A stretch of DNA of 64,000 nt, taken from Streptomyces tendae (GTDB lineage: Bacteria; Actinomycetota; Actinomycetes; Streptomycetales; Streptomycetaceae). The stretch's first letter is position 1. The number at the start of each line of letters is the position of its first letter. The stretch spans positions 5,456,001 through 5,520,000 of the forward strand of contig NZ_CP043959.1 in assembly GCF_008632955.1 (NCBI RefSeq), written 5' to 3'. Shown one piece after another: positions 33,765 to 42,905 of the stretch. Both the position numbers and the translations under genes were made by a program. The notes beneath the pieces are model-generated. The model was not told where the DNA came from, searched no databases, and saw only the letters and a program-made list of their open reading frames with translations.

Positions 33765-34370
33765 GTGGAGAGTGTCGGGTCGCTGGTCGGCAGCCCGTGG
33801 ATCTACGCGGTGGTGGCCCTGTCGGTCCTGCTCGACGTGTTCCTCCCGGTGCTGCCCAGCGGGGTGCTGGTGATCACCGCGGCCACGGCGGCGGCCGCGA
33901 GCACCGCGGCCTACGTACCCGACATGCTGATCCTGACGTTGTGCGCCGCCACCGCCTCCGTCCTCGGCGACCTGGTCGCCTACCGCCTCGCCTGGCGCGG
34001 CGGCCCCCGCCTGGACCGGGCCATCGCCCGCTCCCGCCGGCTGCGCAGCGCGCAGGAACGTCTCGGCGCCGCGCTCGCCCGGGGCGGCGGCGGCCTCGTG
34101 GTCCTCGCGCGGTTCGCGCCGGCGGGCCGCTCGGTGGTCTCCCTCGGCGCCGGCGCCGCCCGCCACCGCGCCCGCGACTTCCTCCCCTGGTCGGCCCTGG
34201 CGGGTCTGTCCTGGGCGGGTTACAGCGTCGCCCTCGGCTACTTCGGCGGCCAGTGGCTCGGCGCCACGTGGCTGGCCACGGCGGTCTCCGTCGGCGCGCT
34301 CTTCGCCGCGGGCGCCGGCGCCGCCTACCTGATGCGCCGCCCCCGCCCCTCCCAGGCCCAGGCCCGGTAA
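33765..34370 (+). CDS. DedA/VTT-type membrane protein
   Basis: The 201-residue membrane protein belongs to the SNARE-associated (DedA/VTT) group. It has an early LPSGVLVITAAT re-entrant segment, VLGDLVAYRLAWRGG, and FAPAGRSVVSLGAG, which matches the R-F-x-P-x-x-R block of DedA. It probably acts in membrane lipid or proton-motive-force homeostasis. GTG at 33765 was chosen for GGGGAG 5 nt upstream; GTG 33759 is an alternative. It is the first of two DedA-type genes in the window. Confidence 0.82.
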   Translation: MESVGSLVGSPWIYAVVALSVLLDVFLPVLPSGVLVITAATAAAASTAAYVPDMLILTLCAATASVLGDLVAYRLAWRGGPRLDRAIARSRRLRSAQERLGAALARGGGGLVVLARFAPAGRSVVSLGAGAARHRARDFLPWSALAGLSWAGYSVALGYFGGQWLGATWLATAVSVGALFAAGAGAAYLMRRPRPSQAQAR

Positions 34371-34414
34371 TCCGGCTTCGCAGCCGTCGCAGGGACCCTC
34401 GCGGCCACCGCTTG

Positions 34415-34450
34415 TGCCACGGGCCGGCGGGGTGCCGCCGGCCCGTGGCA
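34415..34450. terminator. Bidirectional terminator, 16-bp stem
   Basis: TGCCACGGGCCGGCGG (34415-34430) pairs perfectly with 34435-34450 over a 4-nt loop, between convergent genes. Confidence 0.85.
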
Positions 34451-34455
34451 TGGGC

Positions 34456-34689
34456 TCAGCCCGCCACCTGGCGGGCCGGGGTGCCGCGGACTTCCAAATT
34501 CTCCAGGAGGTCGGCCGTGGCCTCGGCGATCGCCTCGACCGCACGGTCGAACACCTCGCGGTTGTGGGCGGCCGGCGCCCGGAAGCCGGACACCTTCCTG
34601 ACGTACTGCAGGGCGGCGGCCCGGATCTCCTCCTCCGTGGCCTCCTCGGGCAGCGCGGGCGGACGCAGGGTCTTGATACTCCGGCACAT
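34456..34689 (-). CDS. DUF2277 small protein
   Basis: The 77-residue protein matches DUF2277: start MCRSIKTLRPP, then EEEIRAAALQYVRKVSGF and a helical end. Function is unknown. The Cys in MCRSIK near the N terminus is conserved in the family as I recall it. A long open frame upstream is antisense to other genes and is ignored. The ribosome site is GGGGGC. Confidence 0.9.
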   Translation of the reverse strand: MCRSIKTLRPPALPEEATEEEIRAAALQYVRKVSGFRAPAAHNREVFDRAVEAIAEATADLLENLEVRGTPARQVAG

Positions 34690-34797
34690 GCCCCCAGTCT
34701 TGCGCCTCGGTCCGCCCGGGGCCACGAAGGAGTGAATCCCGCCCCAGGACACCTGAGTAACTCGCCACCTAAATTCGAACAGGCGTATCATTGTCCT

Positions 34798-35139
34798 GTG
34801 GCTGCGACCTATGACTTTCCGAGTGACCTCCGTGCCGGTCAGGAGGAACTGCATCAGGTCCGGGCCGAGCTGTCGGCCCTGCTGAAGCGGCTCCCCTGGT
34901 CGGTCGAACCCCTCGACGGGTTCAGTGACGACAACGGCTGGCGCAAGGTCGAGCGCCCCGCCTCCCCCGGCTGGACCGAGGACGAGCAGGCCGAGGTCGA
35001 GAAGCTGCGGCGCCGCGAGCACGAACTCGCGGTGTTCGTCAGCACCCACCGCTACTGGACCGAACTCACCGGCACCGACCGCGTGCACGCCCGCTCCGCG
35101 CTGAAGCACGCCCGTGAAGCCGCGGAGGAGTCGCCGTAG
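34798..35139 (+). CDS. Conserved helical protein, likely leaderless
   Basis: This 113-residue, highly charged helical protein of unknown function has QEELHQVRAELSALLKRLPW, GWTEDEQAEVEKLRRREHEL and SALKHAREAAEE. It reads as a coiled-coil-rich cytosolic protein. A TATCAT -10 element (34786-34791) lies 7 nt before the GTG, so the transcript could be leaderless. It is flanked by DUF2277 (divergent) and a PGPGW protein. Confidence 0.8.
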   Translation: MAATYDFPSDLRAGQEELHQVRAELSALLKRLPWSVEPLDGFSDDNGWRKVERPASPGWTEDEQAEVEKLRRREHELAVFVSTHRYWTELTGTDRVHARSALKHAREAAEESP

Positions 35140-35247
35140 TTCCCGCGCACGGCCAGTGGATTGCACGTGTCGCGTCCCGGCAGCAGCATGGAAGTGGACC
35201 ATCGGGCCGGCGGCCGTGCGTACACGAGGAGACCACGAGGGGCAGAG

Positions 35248-35658
35248 GTGAGCAGCCGAAACGTCCTGCGCAGGGGATTCGCACTCGTGGCCGGGGTCGC
35301 GCTGCTGCTCGTCGGCGTCGCGCTGCTGGTCCTGCCCGGCCCCGGACTGCTGCTCATCCTCGCCGGGCTGCTGGTCCTCGCCGAACAGTTCCCCACCGTG
35401 GCCCGCTTCGTCGACCCCGTGCGCCGGCGCGCCATGAGCGCGGCCAGGGAGAGCGTCTCCTCCCCCGCCCGGATCGCCGGTTCCTGCCTCGTGGCAGCGG
35501 CCTTGCTCGCGGCGGGTCTGTTCTGGGGCGTCATGCCCGAACTCCCCTTCGGCGGCTGGCCGACAGGCGCGGGGCTCATCCTGTCGAGTCTCATCCTCAT
35601 CGCCCTGCTGGTGTACAGCTACCGCACGACGCGCACCGACGTCCGCGGGACCGGCTGA
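35248..35658 (+). CDS. PGPGW-family membrane protein
   Basis: The 136-residue membrane protein contains the PGPGW-type core LLVLPGPGLLLILAGL, followed by VLAEQF. It has two N-terminal and two C-terminal helices. Function is unknown. GTG at 35248 follows GAGGGG by 5 nt; upstream ATG/TTG candidates would add ~29 polar residues. Confidence 0.85.
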   Translation: MSSRNVLRRGFALVAGVALLLVGVALLVLPGPGLLLILAGLLVLAEQFPTVARFVDPVRRRAMSAARESVSSPARIAGSCLVAAALLAAGLFWGVMPELPFGGWPTGAGLILSSLILIALLVYSYRTTRTDVRGTG

Positions 35659-35719
35659 CAGGATCACCGGCATGGGGTGTCCGCGCGGTCTCCCACGAAC
35701 CTCCCGAACGACCGGGAAG

Positions 35720-35750
35720 AGGCCCCTCACCGGGTGGGTGAGGGGCCTCT
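35720..35750. terminator. Terminator hairpin beside tRNA-Val
   Basis: GAGGCCCCTCACC (35720-35732) pairs with GGTGAGGGGCCTC (35738-35750). It lies directly 3' of the tRNA on the minus strand and also faces the PGPGW gene. Confidence 0.8.
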
Positions 35751-35759
35751 GACTGCTGT

Positions 35760-35831
<72 letters not shown>

Positions 35832-36040
35832 CGACCCGGGCGGCACCGCCCAGGTCGAGTGGACAGCCTACATGGCCCGGGTCACGGTCCCGCAAACCCC
35901 GTCGGACCCCCGGTCCTGGGGTTATCCCCACCCCGGATCCGCCGGTCGGCCGGATCCCCGTACGCCCCCCGGCTCCGTACGGTCGAAGACATCCGCACAC
36001 CGCCGCAGGGCGCAGCCGTCCGTTCCAGGGGGAGACCGTC

Positions 36041-36844
36041 ATGACCGCCACCACCCGCGCCGCCCGCACCACCCGTATGTCCGGCACCCGGCGGACGCGG
36101 GCCCTCGCGCTCGCCGGTGCCGTCGTGGTGCTGGGCGCGGCGCTGACCGCCTGCGCCTCGGCCGACGACGACACCGAGCCGGACCACCGCACCTTCGGCC
36201 TGCCCGGCACCACCCTCACCATCGACTCCGACGACTCCGCGCTGGAGATCGTCGCCTCGGACACGCAGCCGGCGGGCGAGATCGCGGTCACCCGCTGGTT
36301 CCAGGGCAGCGTCGCCCTCGGCTCGGACCCGAAGGTCACCTGGTCCATGGAGGGCGACCGGCTGGTGCTGCGCGAGAAGTGTTCGGGCTTCGTCGCCGAC
36401 TGCGCCGCCAAGCACCGCATCGAGGTGCCGCGCGGGGTCGCGGTCACCGTCGAGGACAAGGACGGCAGCGTCCGCGCCGAGGGCTTCCGGGACGCGCTGA
36501 CGATCCGCACCACGGACGGCTCCGTCCGGGTCACGGACACCAGTGGCCCCCTGGAGCTGCACACCGGCGACGGATCGGTGCGCGCGGAGGTCTCCTCGCG
36601 CAGCGTGCGCACGCGGAGCGGGGACGGATCGGTGCACCTCACCCTCGGCGCCGTACCGGACCGGGTGGAGTCCCGCAGCGGCGACGGTTCGCTGACCATC
36701 GAGCTGCCCCGCGGCGCGTACCGGGTGGACACCTCCACCGGGGACGGCGCCGAGGACGTGTCCGTGCCGCGCGACGACTCCAGCGCCCACGAGGTGACCG
36801 CCCGCACCGGAGACGGCAAACTCACCGTGCGCACGGCGAACTGA
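36041..36844 (+). CDS. DUF4097-type surface lipoprotein
   Basis: The 267-residue lipoprotein has a signal peptide with lipobox LTAC (~residue 39). The rest is a right-handed beta-helix-like DUF4097 domain with regular GDGSVRAE-, TDGSVRVT- and GDGSLTIE-type turns. It is tethered on the outer face of the membrane. It may act in surface adhesion or as an envelope-stress sensor, but no function is known. The ATG has GGGGGAG upstream. Confidence 0.85.
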   Translation: MTATTRAARTTRMSGTRRTRALALAGAVVVLGAALTACASADDDTEPDHRTFGLPGTTLTIDSDDSALEIVASDTQPAGEIAVTRWFQGSVALGSDPKVTWSMEGDRLVLREKCSGFVADCAAKHRIEVPRGVAVTVEDKDGSVRAEGFRDALTIRTTDGSVRVTDTSGPLELHTGDGSVRAEVSSRSVRTRSGDGSVHLTLGAVPDRVESRSGDGSLTIELPRGAYRVDTSTGDGAEDVSVPRDDSSAHEVTARTGDGKLTVRTAN

Positions 36845-36918
36845 CGGGCCCGTGTGTTCGTCCTGTACCGGTGGGAGAATGACATCGGGCCGGGCGAACG
36901 ACAGTACGGGAGAGGGAT

Positions 36919-38349
36919 GTGACGGCGACACCAGCGCAGCCGTACTCGCCGTCGGAGCCGCGCGTGCCTCGCGCGCGCCGGACCGTCTCCCCCCTGCCGC
37001 GGGGGCGGCGCCGTCGCCGGGCCCCGGGGCCGCTGCGCGACACGTTCGCCCTCATGGCGCTGCCGCTGGTCGCTGCGCTGGCGCTGCCCGCCGCGTTCGC
37101 CGGCGGCGGCACCCGCCGCTGGTTCGGCGGACGCGCGGAGAACCAGCGTGCCGAGGCGCAGGCCGCCAAGGACGCGGCGGCCGCGGCCTTCTACGAACTC
37201 GACACCGCCCAGCGTGATCTGCGGATCTCCGTCGAGACGATCACCGCCGTCGACGACTCCCCCGCCGCCCGCCGGGTCGTCGACGACTTCGCGGCGCTCG
37301 GCCGGCGCATCGACGAGGCCAGCCACCGCTACATCACCGCCGTCGACGCCCACGACCTTGACCGGGACGACCTGGACGCCGCCACGGCCTCCCGGGCCCG
37401 CACCGAGCTGACCGCCGCCAAGGAGGAGCTGGGCCGGGTCAAGCAGGACCTGGACCGGTTCGCGGACGGGCTCGGCCCGCTGCTCGGCAAGGCCGAGACC
37501 CAGCTGGCCCGGCTGGCGCCCGCCGTGGAACGCGCCCGGCAGGCGCTGCTCGCCGCCTCCCAGGCCCTCGACACCGCCCGCGGCTCCGGGCTCGAGGCCG
37601 ACGACCTCGCGGCCCGGCTCGCCGCGCTCTCCCCGGAGCTGACCAAGCTGAACCAGGGCGCCGGACAGCACGGCGTGCCCGGCACCCTGGACCGGGCGGC
37701 CCGCGTCACCCGCGAGGCCGAGGCGGTCCGTGTGGAGGCGGAGCGGCTGCCGGAGCGGGCCGCCGAGATCGACCACCGGCTGGTGTCCCTGCGCACCCGC
37801 GCCGAGGCGCTCACCACCCGTTCCGGGCAGGTCGAGCCGGTGCTGAGCGAGCTGCGCCGGCGCTTCACCGCCGCCTGCTGGCAGGACCTCCAGGGCGTGC
37901 CCGAGATGGCCGGGCGCAACGTCCGGCAGGCGGAGGAACGGCTCGCCGAGGCCCGCGCGGCCCGTGACGAACAGCGCTGGGCGGACGCCACCGCGCTGCT
38001 GTCCACCGCGCGGGCGCTGCTGAACACCACCGACGAGGCCGTGTCGGCCGCCGGCGACCGGCTGCGGCGGCTGAACGCCGTGCAGAAGAACCCGGAGCAG
38101 GAGATCGAGCGCACCCGGTTCGCCATCCGGGACGCCCAGCGGCTGGCCATGGCCGGCCGCAACACCCCCGACCCGCGCCACGCCCGTCCGCTGGACGACG
38201 CCGTGGCCCGGCTGGACCGGGCCGTCGCCGGGCTGGAGGGCCGCCACCCCGACTACTGGCACTTCCTCACCGAGACGGAGGAGGTACGGGAGACCGTGGG
38301 CCGCGTGGTCGCCCGGATCCGGGAGGAGCGCGGGGCGGGCGCCAACTGA
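36919..38349 (+). CDS. Membrane-anchored coiled-coil protein
   Basis: The 476-residue protein has a basic, proline-rich N terminus, one hydrophobic helix at ~43-60, and a long Ala/Glu/Arg/Leu-rich helical body with coiled-coil heptads (RTELTAAKEELGRVKQDLDR, VRQAEERLAEARAARDEQRW). It reads like an inner-membrane-attached structural or stress protein; homologues are annotated hypothetical. GTG 36919 follows GAGAGGG. It may be co-transcribed with the next gene (36 nt gap). Confidence 0.8.
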   Translation: MTATPAQPYSPSEPRVPRARRTVSPLPRGRRRRRAPGPLRDTFALMALPLVAALALPAAFAGGGTRRWFGGRAENQRAEAQAAKDAAAAAFYELDTAQRDLRISVETITAVDDSPAARRVVDDFAALGRRIDEASHRYITAVDAHDLDRDDLDAATASRARTELTAAKEELGRVKQDLDRFADGLGPLLGKAETQLARLAPAVERARQALLAASQALDTARGSGLEADDLAARLAALSPELTKLNQGAGQHGVPGTLDRAARVTREAEAVRVEAERLPERAAEIDHRLVSLRTRAEALTTRSGQVEPVLSELRRRFTAACWQDLQGVPEMAGRNVRQAEERLAEARAARDEQRWADATALLSTARALLNTTDEAVSAAGDRLRRLNAVQKNPEQEIERTRFAIRDAQRLAMAGRNTPDPRHARPLDDAVARLDRAVAGLEGRHPDYWHFLTETEEVRETVGRVVARIREERGAGAN

Positions 38350-38385
38350 CCGGTCCGCCCCCGCCGGTCCGGTTAACCTGTGCCC

Positions 38386-38613
38386 ATGCCTCGCTACGAG
38401 TACCGCTGCCGCACCTGCGGCGACACGTTCGAACTGAGCCGTCCGATGGCGGAGTCCTCGGCCCCCGCGGCCTGCCCGGCGGGCCACGACGACACGGTGA
38501 AGCTGCTGTCCACGGTGGCCGTGGGCGGCACCGCCTCCGCGTCCGCGGCGGCCCCGGCGCCCGGCGCGGGCGGGGGTGGCGGCGGCTGCTGCGGCGGGGG
38601 ATGCTGCGGCTGA
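38386..38613 (+). CDS. FmdB-type zinc-ribbon protein
   Basis: The 75-residue protein has the FmdB zinc ribbon (MPRYEYRCRTCGDTFE, then CPAGH), an Ala/Gly linker and a Cys-rich tail (GGGCCGGGCCG). The tail gives four more cysteines in pairs, possibly for a second metal site. It is a putative regulatory or metal-carrier protein. The ATG at 38386 is preferred; GTG 38380 is close. Confidence 0.9.
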   Translation: MPRYEYRCRTCGDTFELSRPMAESSAPAACPAGHDDTVKLLSTVAVGGTASASAAAPAPGAGGGGGGCCGGGCCG

Positions 38614-38660
38614 CCTCCGTCCTCAGGTCCCCTTCAGCTTGGCCTTCCTAGCGTGGGGGC

Positions 38661-39392
38661 ATGACAGCCGGCGCAGCACACGGGATCACATCCGCCGCGG
38701 AGACGGGCGGCGGACCGCAGTGGGTCAACAGCCTCATGGACGCCCTCGGCGCCCCCGGGGCCGGACTCGCCATCGCGCTGGAGAACCTCTTCCCGCCCAT
38801 CCCCAGCGAGGTGATCCTGCCGCTCGCGGGGTTCGCCGCGAGCAGCGGGCGGATGAGCCTCGTCGCCGTGCTGCTGTGGACCACCGCCGGCTCGGTGGTC
38901 GGCGCGCTCGCGCTGTACGGGGTGGGCGCACTGCTCGGCCGGGAGCGGACGCTGGCGCTCGCGGGGCGGCTGCCGCTGGTGAAGGTCGGGGACGTCGAGA
39001 AGACGGAGGCGTGGTTCCTGCGGCACGGGTCGAAGGCGGTGTTCTTCGGCCGGATGATCCCGGTCTTCCGCAGTCTCGTCTCGGTGCCCGCCGGGGTGGA
39101 GCGGATGCCGCTGCCGTTGTTCCTGGGCCTGACCACGCTGGGCAGCGCGATCTGGAACACGGCGTTCGTGCTGGCGGGCTGGGCGCTCGGCGACAACTGG
39201 ACCGAGGTCGCGTCCGTCGTCTCGGCCTACTCCAAGGTGGTGCTGGCGGCTGCCGCCCTGGCCCTCGTGACCTTCGTGATCCTGCGCCTGCGCCGCGCCC
39301 GCACCGCCAAGGACGACGCGCCCGCCGGGCCGGACGACACCCGGCCGACCCCCTCCTCGGCGGACACCCTCACCCTGCGCCGCCCCGACTGA
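38661..39392 (+). CDS. DedA-family membrane protein
   Basis: The 243-residue protein has the classic DedA features: ENLFPPIPSEVILPLAGF re-entrant motif (~41-58), a G-x-x-x-G segment in VGALALYGVGALLGRE, and GRMIPVFRSLVSVPAG (the conserved F/G-R-x-x-P-x-x-R block). DedA proteins support membrane potential and lipid carrier (undecaprenyl phosphate) recycling. The C-terminal ~40 residues are polar. It has no operon partner. Confidence 0.93.
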   Translation: MTAGAAHGITSAAETGGGPQWVNSLMDALGAPGAGLAIALENLFPPIPSEVILPLAGFAASSGRMSLVAVLLWTTAGSVVGALALYGVGALLGRERTLALAGRLPLVKVGDVEKTEAWFLRHGSKAVFFGRMIPVFRSLVSVPAGVERMPLPLFLGLTTLGSAIWNTAFVLAGWALGDNWTEVASVVSAYSKVVLAAAALALVTFVILRLRRARTAKDDAPAGPDDTRPTPSSADTLTLRRPD

Positions 39393-39492
39393 CGGCACCG
39401 GCCTCGTAGGACGCCTGCCCCACCCCGGCGCCGTCCCCACGCACCGCGGGCGTCGCCCTAAGGTGTCCGCGCCGCCGCACGGCGGGGCGGGG

Positions 39493-40302
39493 TCAGCGCG
39501 AGCGGATGGTGCGCAGGAGTTCGCGGAGGATGCGTTCGCCCGCCGCGACGCCCCGCTCGGGCAGGGAGCGGATGCCGGGGGCCGTCCAGGACGCCTCGGC
39601 GAGTTCGCCGTGGCCGGGGCGCCAGCCCAGGTCGGCGGCGAGCAGCAGGTCCGCGTCGAGGAGGGAGTCACCCGCGGCGAGGGTGAGGTCCGCGCCGGTG
39701 CGCCGGGCGACCTCCCGCATGGCCGCGCTCTTGGTGAGCGGCTTGGGCACGGCGTAGATCTTGCGGCCCTGGAGGGACACCGTCCAGCCGCGGTTCTCCG
39801 CCCACTCGCCGAGTTCCTTCACCCACTCCTCGCGCAGCAGCTCGCGCTCGACGACGAGGTAGGCGAAGAGGTCCTCGGCGGTCCGGTGCTTGCGCACCCA
39901 CACGGGGTCGGCGGTGCGCAGCAGGTGCTCCTGCACCTCGGCCAGCGGCGCGCACTCGTCGGCCAGCCGGGCCTGGACGCTCGCGTGCCAGTCGGGGTCG
40001 GAGACACCGTCGACGAGCAGGTGCCCGCCGTTGGCGCAGATCGCGTACGTCGGGGCGGGGCCGGGCAGGTTGATGCGCTGGTACTGCTTGCGGGTGCGGG
40101 TCGTGGTGGGGACGAACAGGGCCTCGTCACCCAGCTCGGTGAGGAGCTGGGCGGCGGTCTCCGTCAGGTAGGACAGGGGCCGGCTCTCGTGGACCTCCAC
40201 GCACAGCAGCCTGGGCGCCCGCGCGTCGGGCATGGTCAGGGCGAGGGCGGCGGCGGAGTAGATGAGGGTGCGGTCGAGGTCGCTGGCGACGATGACGGGC
40301 AT
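39493..40302 (-). CDS. HAD-superfamily phosphatase of the Ter module
   Basis: The 269-residue HAD phosphatase has motif I VIVASDLDRTLIYS (D-x-D-x-T at residues 8-12 approximately), Lys in KPLTKSAAM and motif IV TLAAGDSLLDADLL. It is of the type found next to Ter genes. The start codon shares one base with the stop of the PRTase-StiP gene (TGATG), so the two are coupled. It probably dephosphorylates the product of the phosphoribosyltransferase step in the predicted nucleoside-like metabolite pathway of Ter systems. Confidence 0.88.
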   Translation of the reverse strand: MPVIVASDLDRTLIYSAAALALTMPDARAPRLLCVEVHESRPLSYLTETAAQLLTELGDEALFVPTTTRTRKQYQRINLPGPAPTYAICANGGHLLVDGVSDPDWHASVQARLADECAPLAEVQEHLLRTADPVWVRKHRTAEDLFAYLVVERELLREEWVKELGEWAENRGWTVSLQGRKIYAVPKPLTKSAAMREVARRTGADLTLAAGDSLLDADLLLAADLGWRPGHGELAEASWTAPGIRSLPERGVAAGERILRELLRTIRSR

Positions 40303-42905
40303 CAGCGGCTCACCGCCGTGCCGTCGGCGCCGGTCGCGCCCCGGGTGAAGCGCGGGTGGATCAGGCCGACACAGGTGTACGGCAGGTCGGCGACCTCCTC
40401 CACGGGGACGCCCCGCTGCTCGGCTAGCAGGCGGACGTGGTCCAGGTCGCTGCCGGCCCCGGCGCGGGCCAGCACCTTCCACGGCACCCGGCGCAGCAGC
40501 ACCCGGGTGGTCTCGCCGACGCCGGGCTTGACGAGGTTCACGTCGTGGATGCCGTACTCCTCGCTGATGCGTTCCACCGCCGCCCAGCCCTCCCAGGTGG
40601 GCGTGCGGTCCGCGGCGAGCAGCTCCTTGGCCTCGGCGCGGGCTGCCTCGGTGACCTCCTCGAAGCGGGCCGTGACGGCGTCCAGGAAGGCCACCGACAA
40701 GTCGGCGCCGGCGAGTTCGCGGTAGTACTTGGCGCCGTGGTAGTCGTCGGGGCCGACCAGGTCGGCGCGCAGCACGGTGCGTGAGATCAGGCCGGACACC
40801 GTGGAGTTGAGGCACGCGGACGGGATCAGGTAGTCCTCGCGGGTGCCGTACGTACGGACGCAGGATCCGGGGTCGGCGAGGACCGCGATCTCCGGGTCGA
40901 AGCCGGTGACGCCCTCGGCCTTCTCGAACTCTTCGACGGCCTGGGCGAGTTCACGGGTGATGGCGCCCTTGCCGGTCCAGCCGTCGACGAACACCACGTC
41001 GCGCGGGTCGTGGTGGGCGGCCAGCCAGCGCAGGGCGTTGGCGTCGATGCCGCGGCCACGCACGATGGACACGGCGTAGTGCGGCAGGTCGAGGCCGTGA
41101 CGGTGCAGCGCCCAGCGGCGCATCAGGATGCCGACCGGCGTGCCGGCGCGGGCCAGGGACACCAGCACCGGGCGGGGTGGCCGCTCGGCGAGGACGGTCT
41201 CGGTGACGACGCCGACGGCGTGCGCCAGCCGGGCCGCCGACGCCTCCAGGGCGTCGTGGAAGAGCTGCTGGTACCGCTCGCTCGGCTGGTACTCCACCGG
41301 CAGCGACTCGGCGTAGTGGGCGCCGCCGCTCTGGATGGCCTCCTCGCGCTCCTCGGTCGGCGCCTCCAGCGTCACGTCCGAGAGGTCCTGGAGCAGCCAG
41401 CCGACCTCCTCGGGCGCGTACGAGGAGAAGGCGGGACCTCGGAGGGGCTCGGGCAGCATGGTGGCGGGCCTTTCGGGGGCGTCCTGGACGGCGGCGGGCG
41501 CGGCGGGCACGTACGACGGTACGACCGCGAGAAGGACCCGCGGGGTGTGTTCGGCGAGCCGGGCGAGCAGGCCGTCGGGCGCGTGCAGCGCGGGGGTGTC
41601 GGCGGCCGAGTCGACGACGGCGACGACGGCGTCGAAGCCGGCGCCCGCGACGTTGTAGGCGTAGCGCTCGCCGGGGCCGTCGGCGGGGTCGTCGTGGGCG
41701 GGGAAGACCAGGCGGGTGCGGATGGCGTAGCCGGGGTCGTCGACCGCGAGGACGGGCGAGCGGGTGGTGGTGGAGTAGCGCACCTCGGCGCCGGTGGTGC
41801 GCTCCAGCTCGGTGGCGAGGCGCAGGGGGGCGTACATCAGTTCCTCGAAGCCGAGGACGAGCACGCGGTGCGCCTGTTCGGGGAGGGCGGCGGATATTCG
41901 GGCCGCCATGGCGGGGAGGGCGTTCTCGAGTGCGGTGCGGTGGGCGGGGGTGAACCCGTGACGGCCTCCGTCGGGGAGGCCGGCCGGCCAGCGCAGGTCC
42001 ACTCGGGTGAGATCCCCGGCCGACTGCGGCCCGGTGGGGGCTTGTGCGCCGTCACCGGCGCCCCGAAGGGGCGCGGGGAACCGCGCGCTCGGCCCCGACG
42101 GCGCCGCGGCCGCCCGACCACCCTCCGCGGCAGCCTCGTGCCGCGCCACCAGCGCCTGCCCCTTCTCCAGGACGCCCTCAGGCAACCGCACCGTTCCCGA
42201 CGCGACCGTCACCAGATCGATCCGCGCCCCGATCTCCCGGCCGAACTCCTCCAGCCGCCCGGCGTCCGCCGCCGACCGCATGTCGACCAGCGCGACGACG
42301 ACGTACCGTCCCCGCGGATACCGCGCGTGAAGAGCGCGGACGGTGTTCAGCACCGTGTTCCCCGTCGAGAACTCGTCGTCCACCAGCACCAGCGGCCCGT
42401 CCCCCGCCAGCAGCGCGGGATCCTCCGGCAGCAGCAGGTGGGAGGTGGCGTGCGAGTGGGACTCCTCGAAACCGCCGGCGGTGGCGACCCCGGCGACCGG
42501 CCGGCGCGTGGAGTGCAGGTAGGGCGCGGTGCCCAGGCCGTCGGCGACGGAGTGGCCGAGACCGGTCGCGGTCTCGGCGTACCCGAGCACGACGGCCCGC
42601 CCGGCCGCGTCCTCGCCCAGCAGCCTCCGCACCCGGCGGCCGAGCTCGACGCCGTGCCCGTGGACCACGGACGGAGCCTGGGGGACGTGCTTGCCGAGGA
42701 CGTTCGACACCAGCAGGTGGGCCCGCTTGGGGTTGCGGCGCAGGGCCAGCCCCAGCAGCCCGGGCAGCCGCTCGTCGCCGGTCAGCTCGACGCCGAGCCG
42801 CTCGGCGACCCAGGTGCCGGACCAGGTGTCCGCGCCGGCCGGGGTGTTGTGACGCGCCGGCCGGCGCATCCCCTCGTTCACAGCCTTGTTCTCCCTCTCG
42901 GTCAC
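40302..42905 (-). CDS. Fusion of phosphoribosyltransferase-TRSP and StiP-like domains
   Basis: The continuous 867-codon gene combines two families usually seen as separate proteins in Ter clusters. Residues ~30-250 form a type I PRTase with PRPP loop LVLVDDEFSTGNT (172-184). Residues ~345-470 form a TRSP domain with the STTTRSPVLAV signature (TRSP at 381-384). The last ~385 residues match the StiP-type (PRTase-like/cysteine protease) domain, with VLVSLARAGTPVGILMRRW, VVFVDGWTGKGAITREL and a PSACLNSTVSGL Cys. No stop or frameshift lies between them. It overlaps its neighbours by 4 nt and 1 nt. A repeat-derived linker sits at residues ~270-290. Confidence 0.85.
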   Translation of the reverse strand: MTERENKAVNEGMRRPARHNTPAGADTWSGTWVAERLGVELTGDERLPGLLGLALRRNPKRAHLLVSNVLGKHVPQAPSVVHGHGVELGRRVRRLLGEDAAGRAVVLGYAETATGLGHSVADGLGTAPYLHSTRRPVAGVATAGGFEESHSHATSHLLLPEDPALLAGDGPLVLVDDEFSTGNTVLNTVRALHARYPRGRYVVVALVDMRSAADAGRLEEFGREIGARIDLVTVASGTVRLPEGVLEKGQALVARHEAAAEGGRAAAAPSGPSARFPAPLRGAGDGAQAPTGPQSAGDLTRVDLRWPAGLPDGGRHGFTPAHRTALENALPAMAARISAALPEQAHRVLVLGFEELMYAPLRLATELERTTGAEVRYSTTTRSPVLAVDDPGYAIRTRLVFPAHDDPADGPGERYAYNVAGAGFDAVVAVVDSAADTPALHAPDGLLARLAEHTPRVLLAVVPSYVPAAPAAVQDAPERPATMLPEPLRGPAFSSYAPEEVGWLLQDLSDVTLEAPTEEREEAIQSGGAHYAESLPVEYQPSERYQQLFHDALEASAARLAHAVGVVTETVLAERPPRPVLVSLARAGTPVGILMRRWALHRHGLDLPHYAVSIVRGRGIDANALRWLAAHHDPRDVVFVDGWTGKGAITRELAQAVEEFEKAEGVTGFDPEIAVLADPGSCVRTYGTREDYLIPSACLNSTVSGLISRTVLRADLVGPDDYHGAKYYRELAGADLSVAFLDAVTARFEEVTEAARAEAKELLAADRTPTWEGWAAVERISEEYGIHDVNLVKPGVGETTRVLLRRVPWKVLARAGAGSDLDHVRLLAEQRGVPVEEVADLPYTCVGLIHPRFTRGATGADGTAVSR
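42037..42096. repeat. Palindromic intergenic-type element inside a coding gene
   Basis: The element has the hairpin GCGCCCC-GAA-GGGGCGC (42058-42074) followed by GGGGAACCGCGCG. Its reverse complement resembles the intergenic sequence at 58073-58118 (CGCGCAGTTCCCCGCGCCCC). It encodes the PRTase-TRSP linker (residues ~270-290) in frame. Confidence 0.7.
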
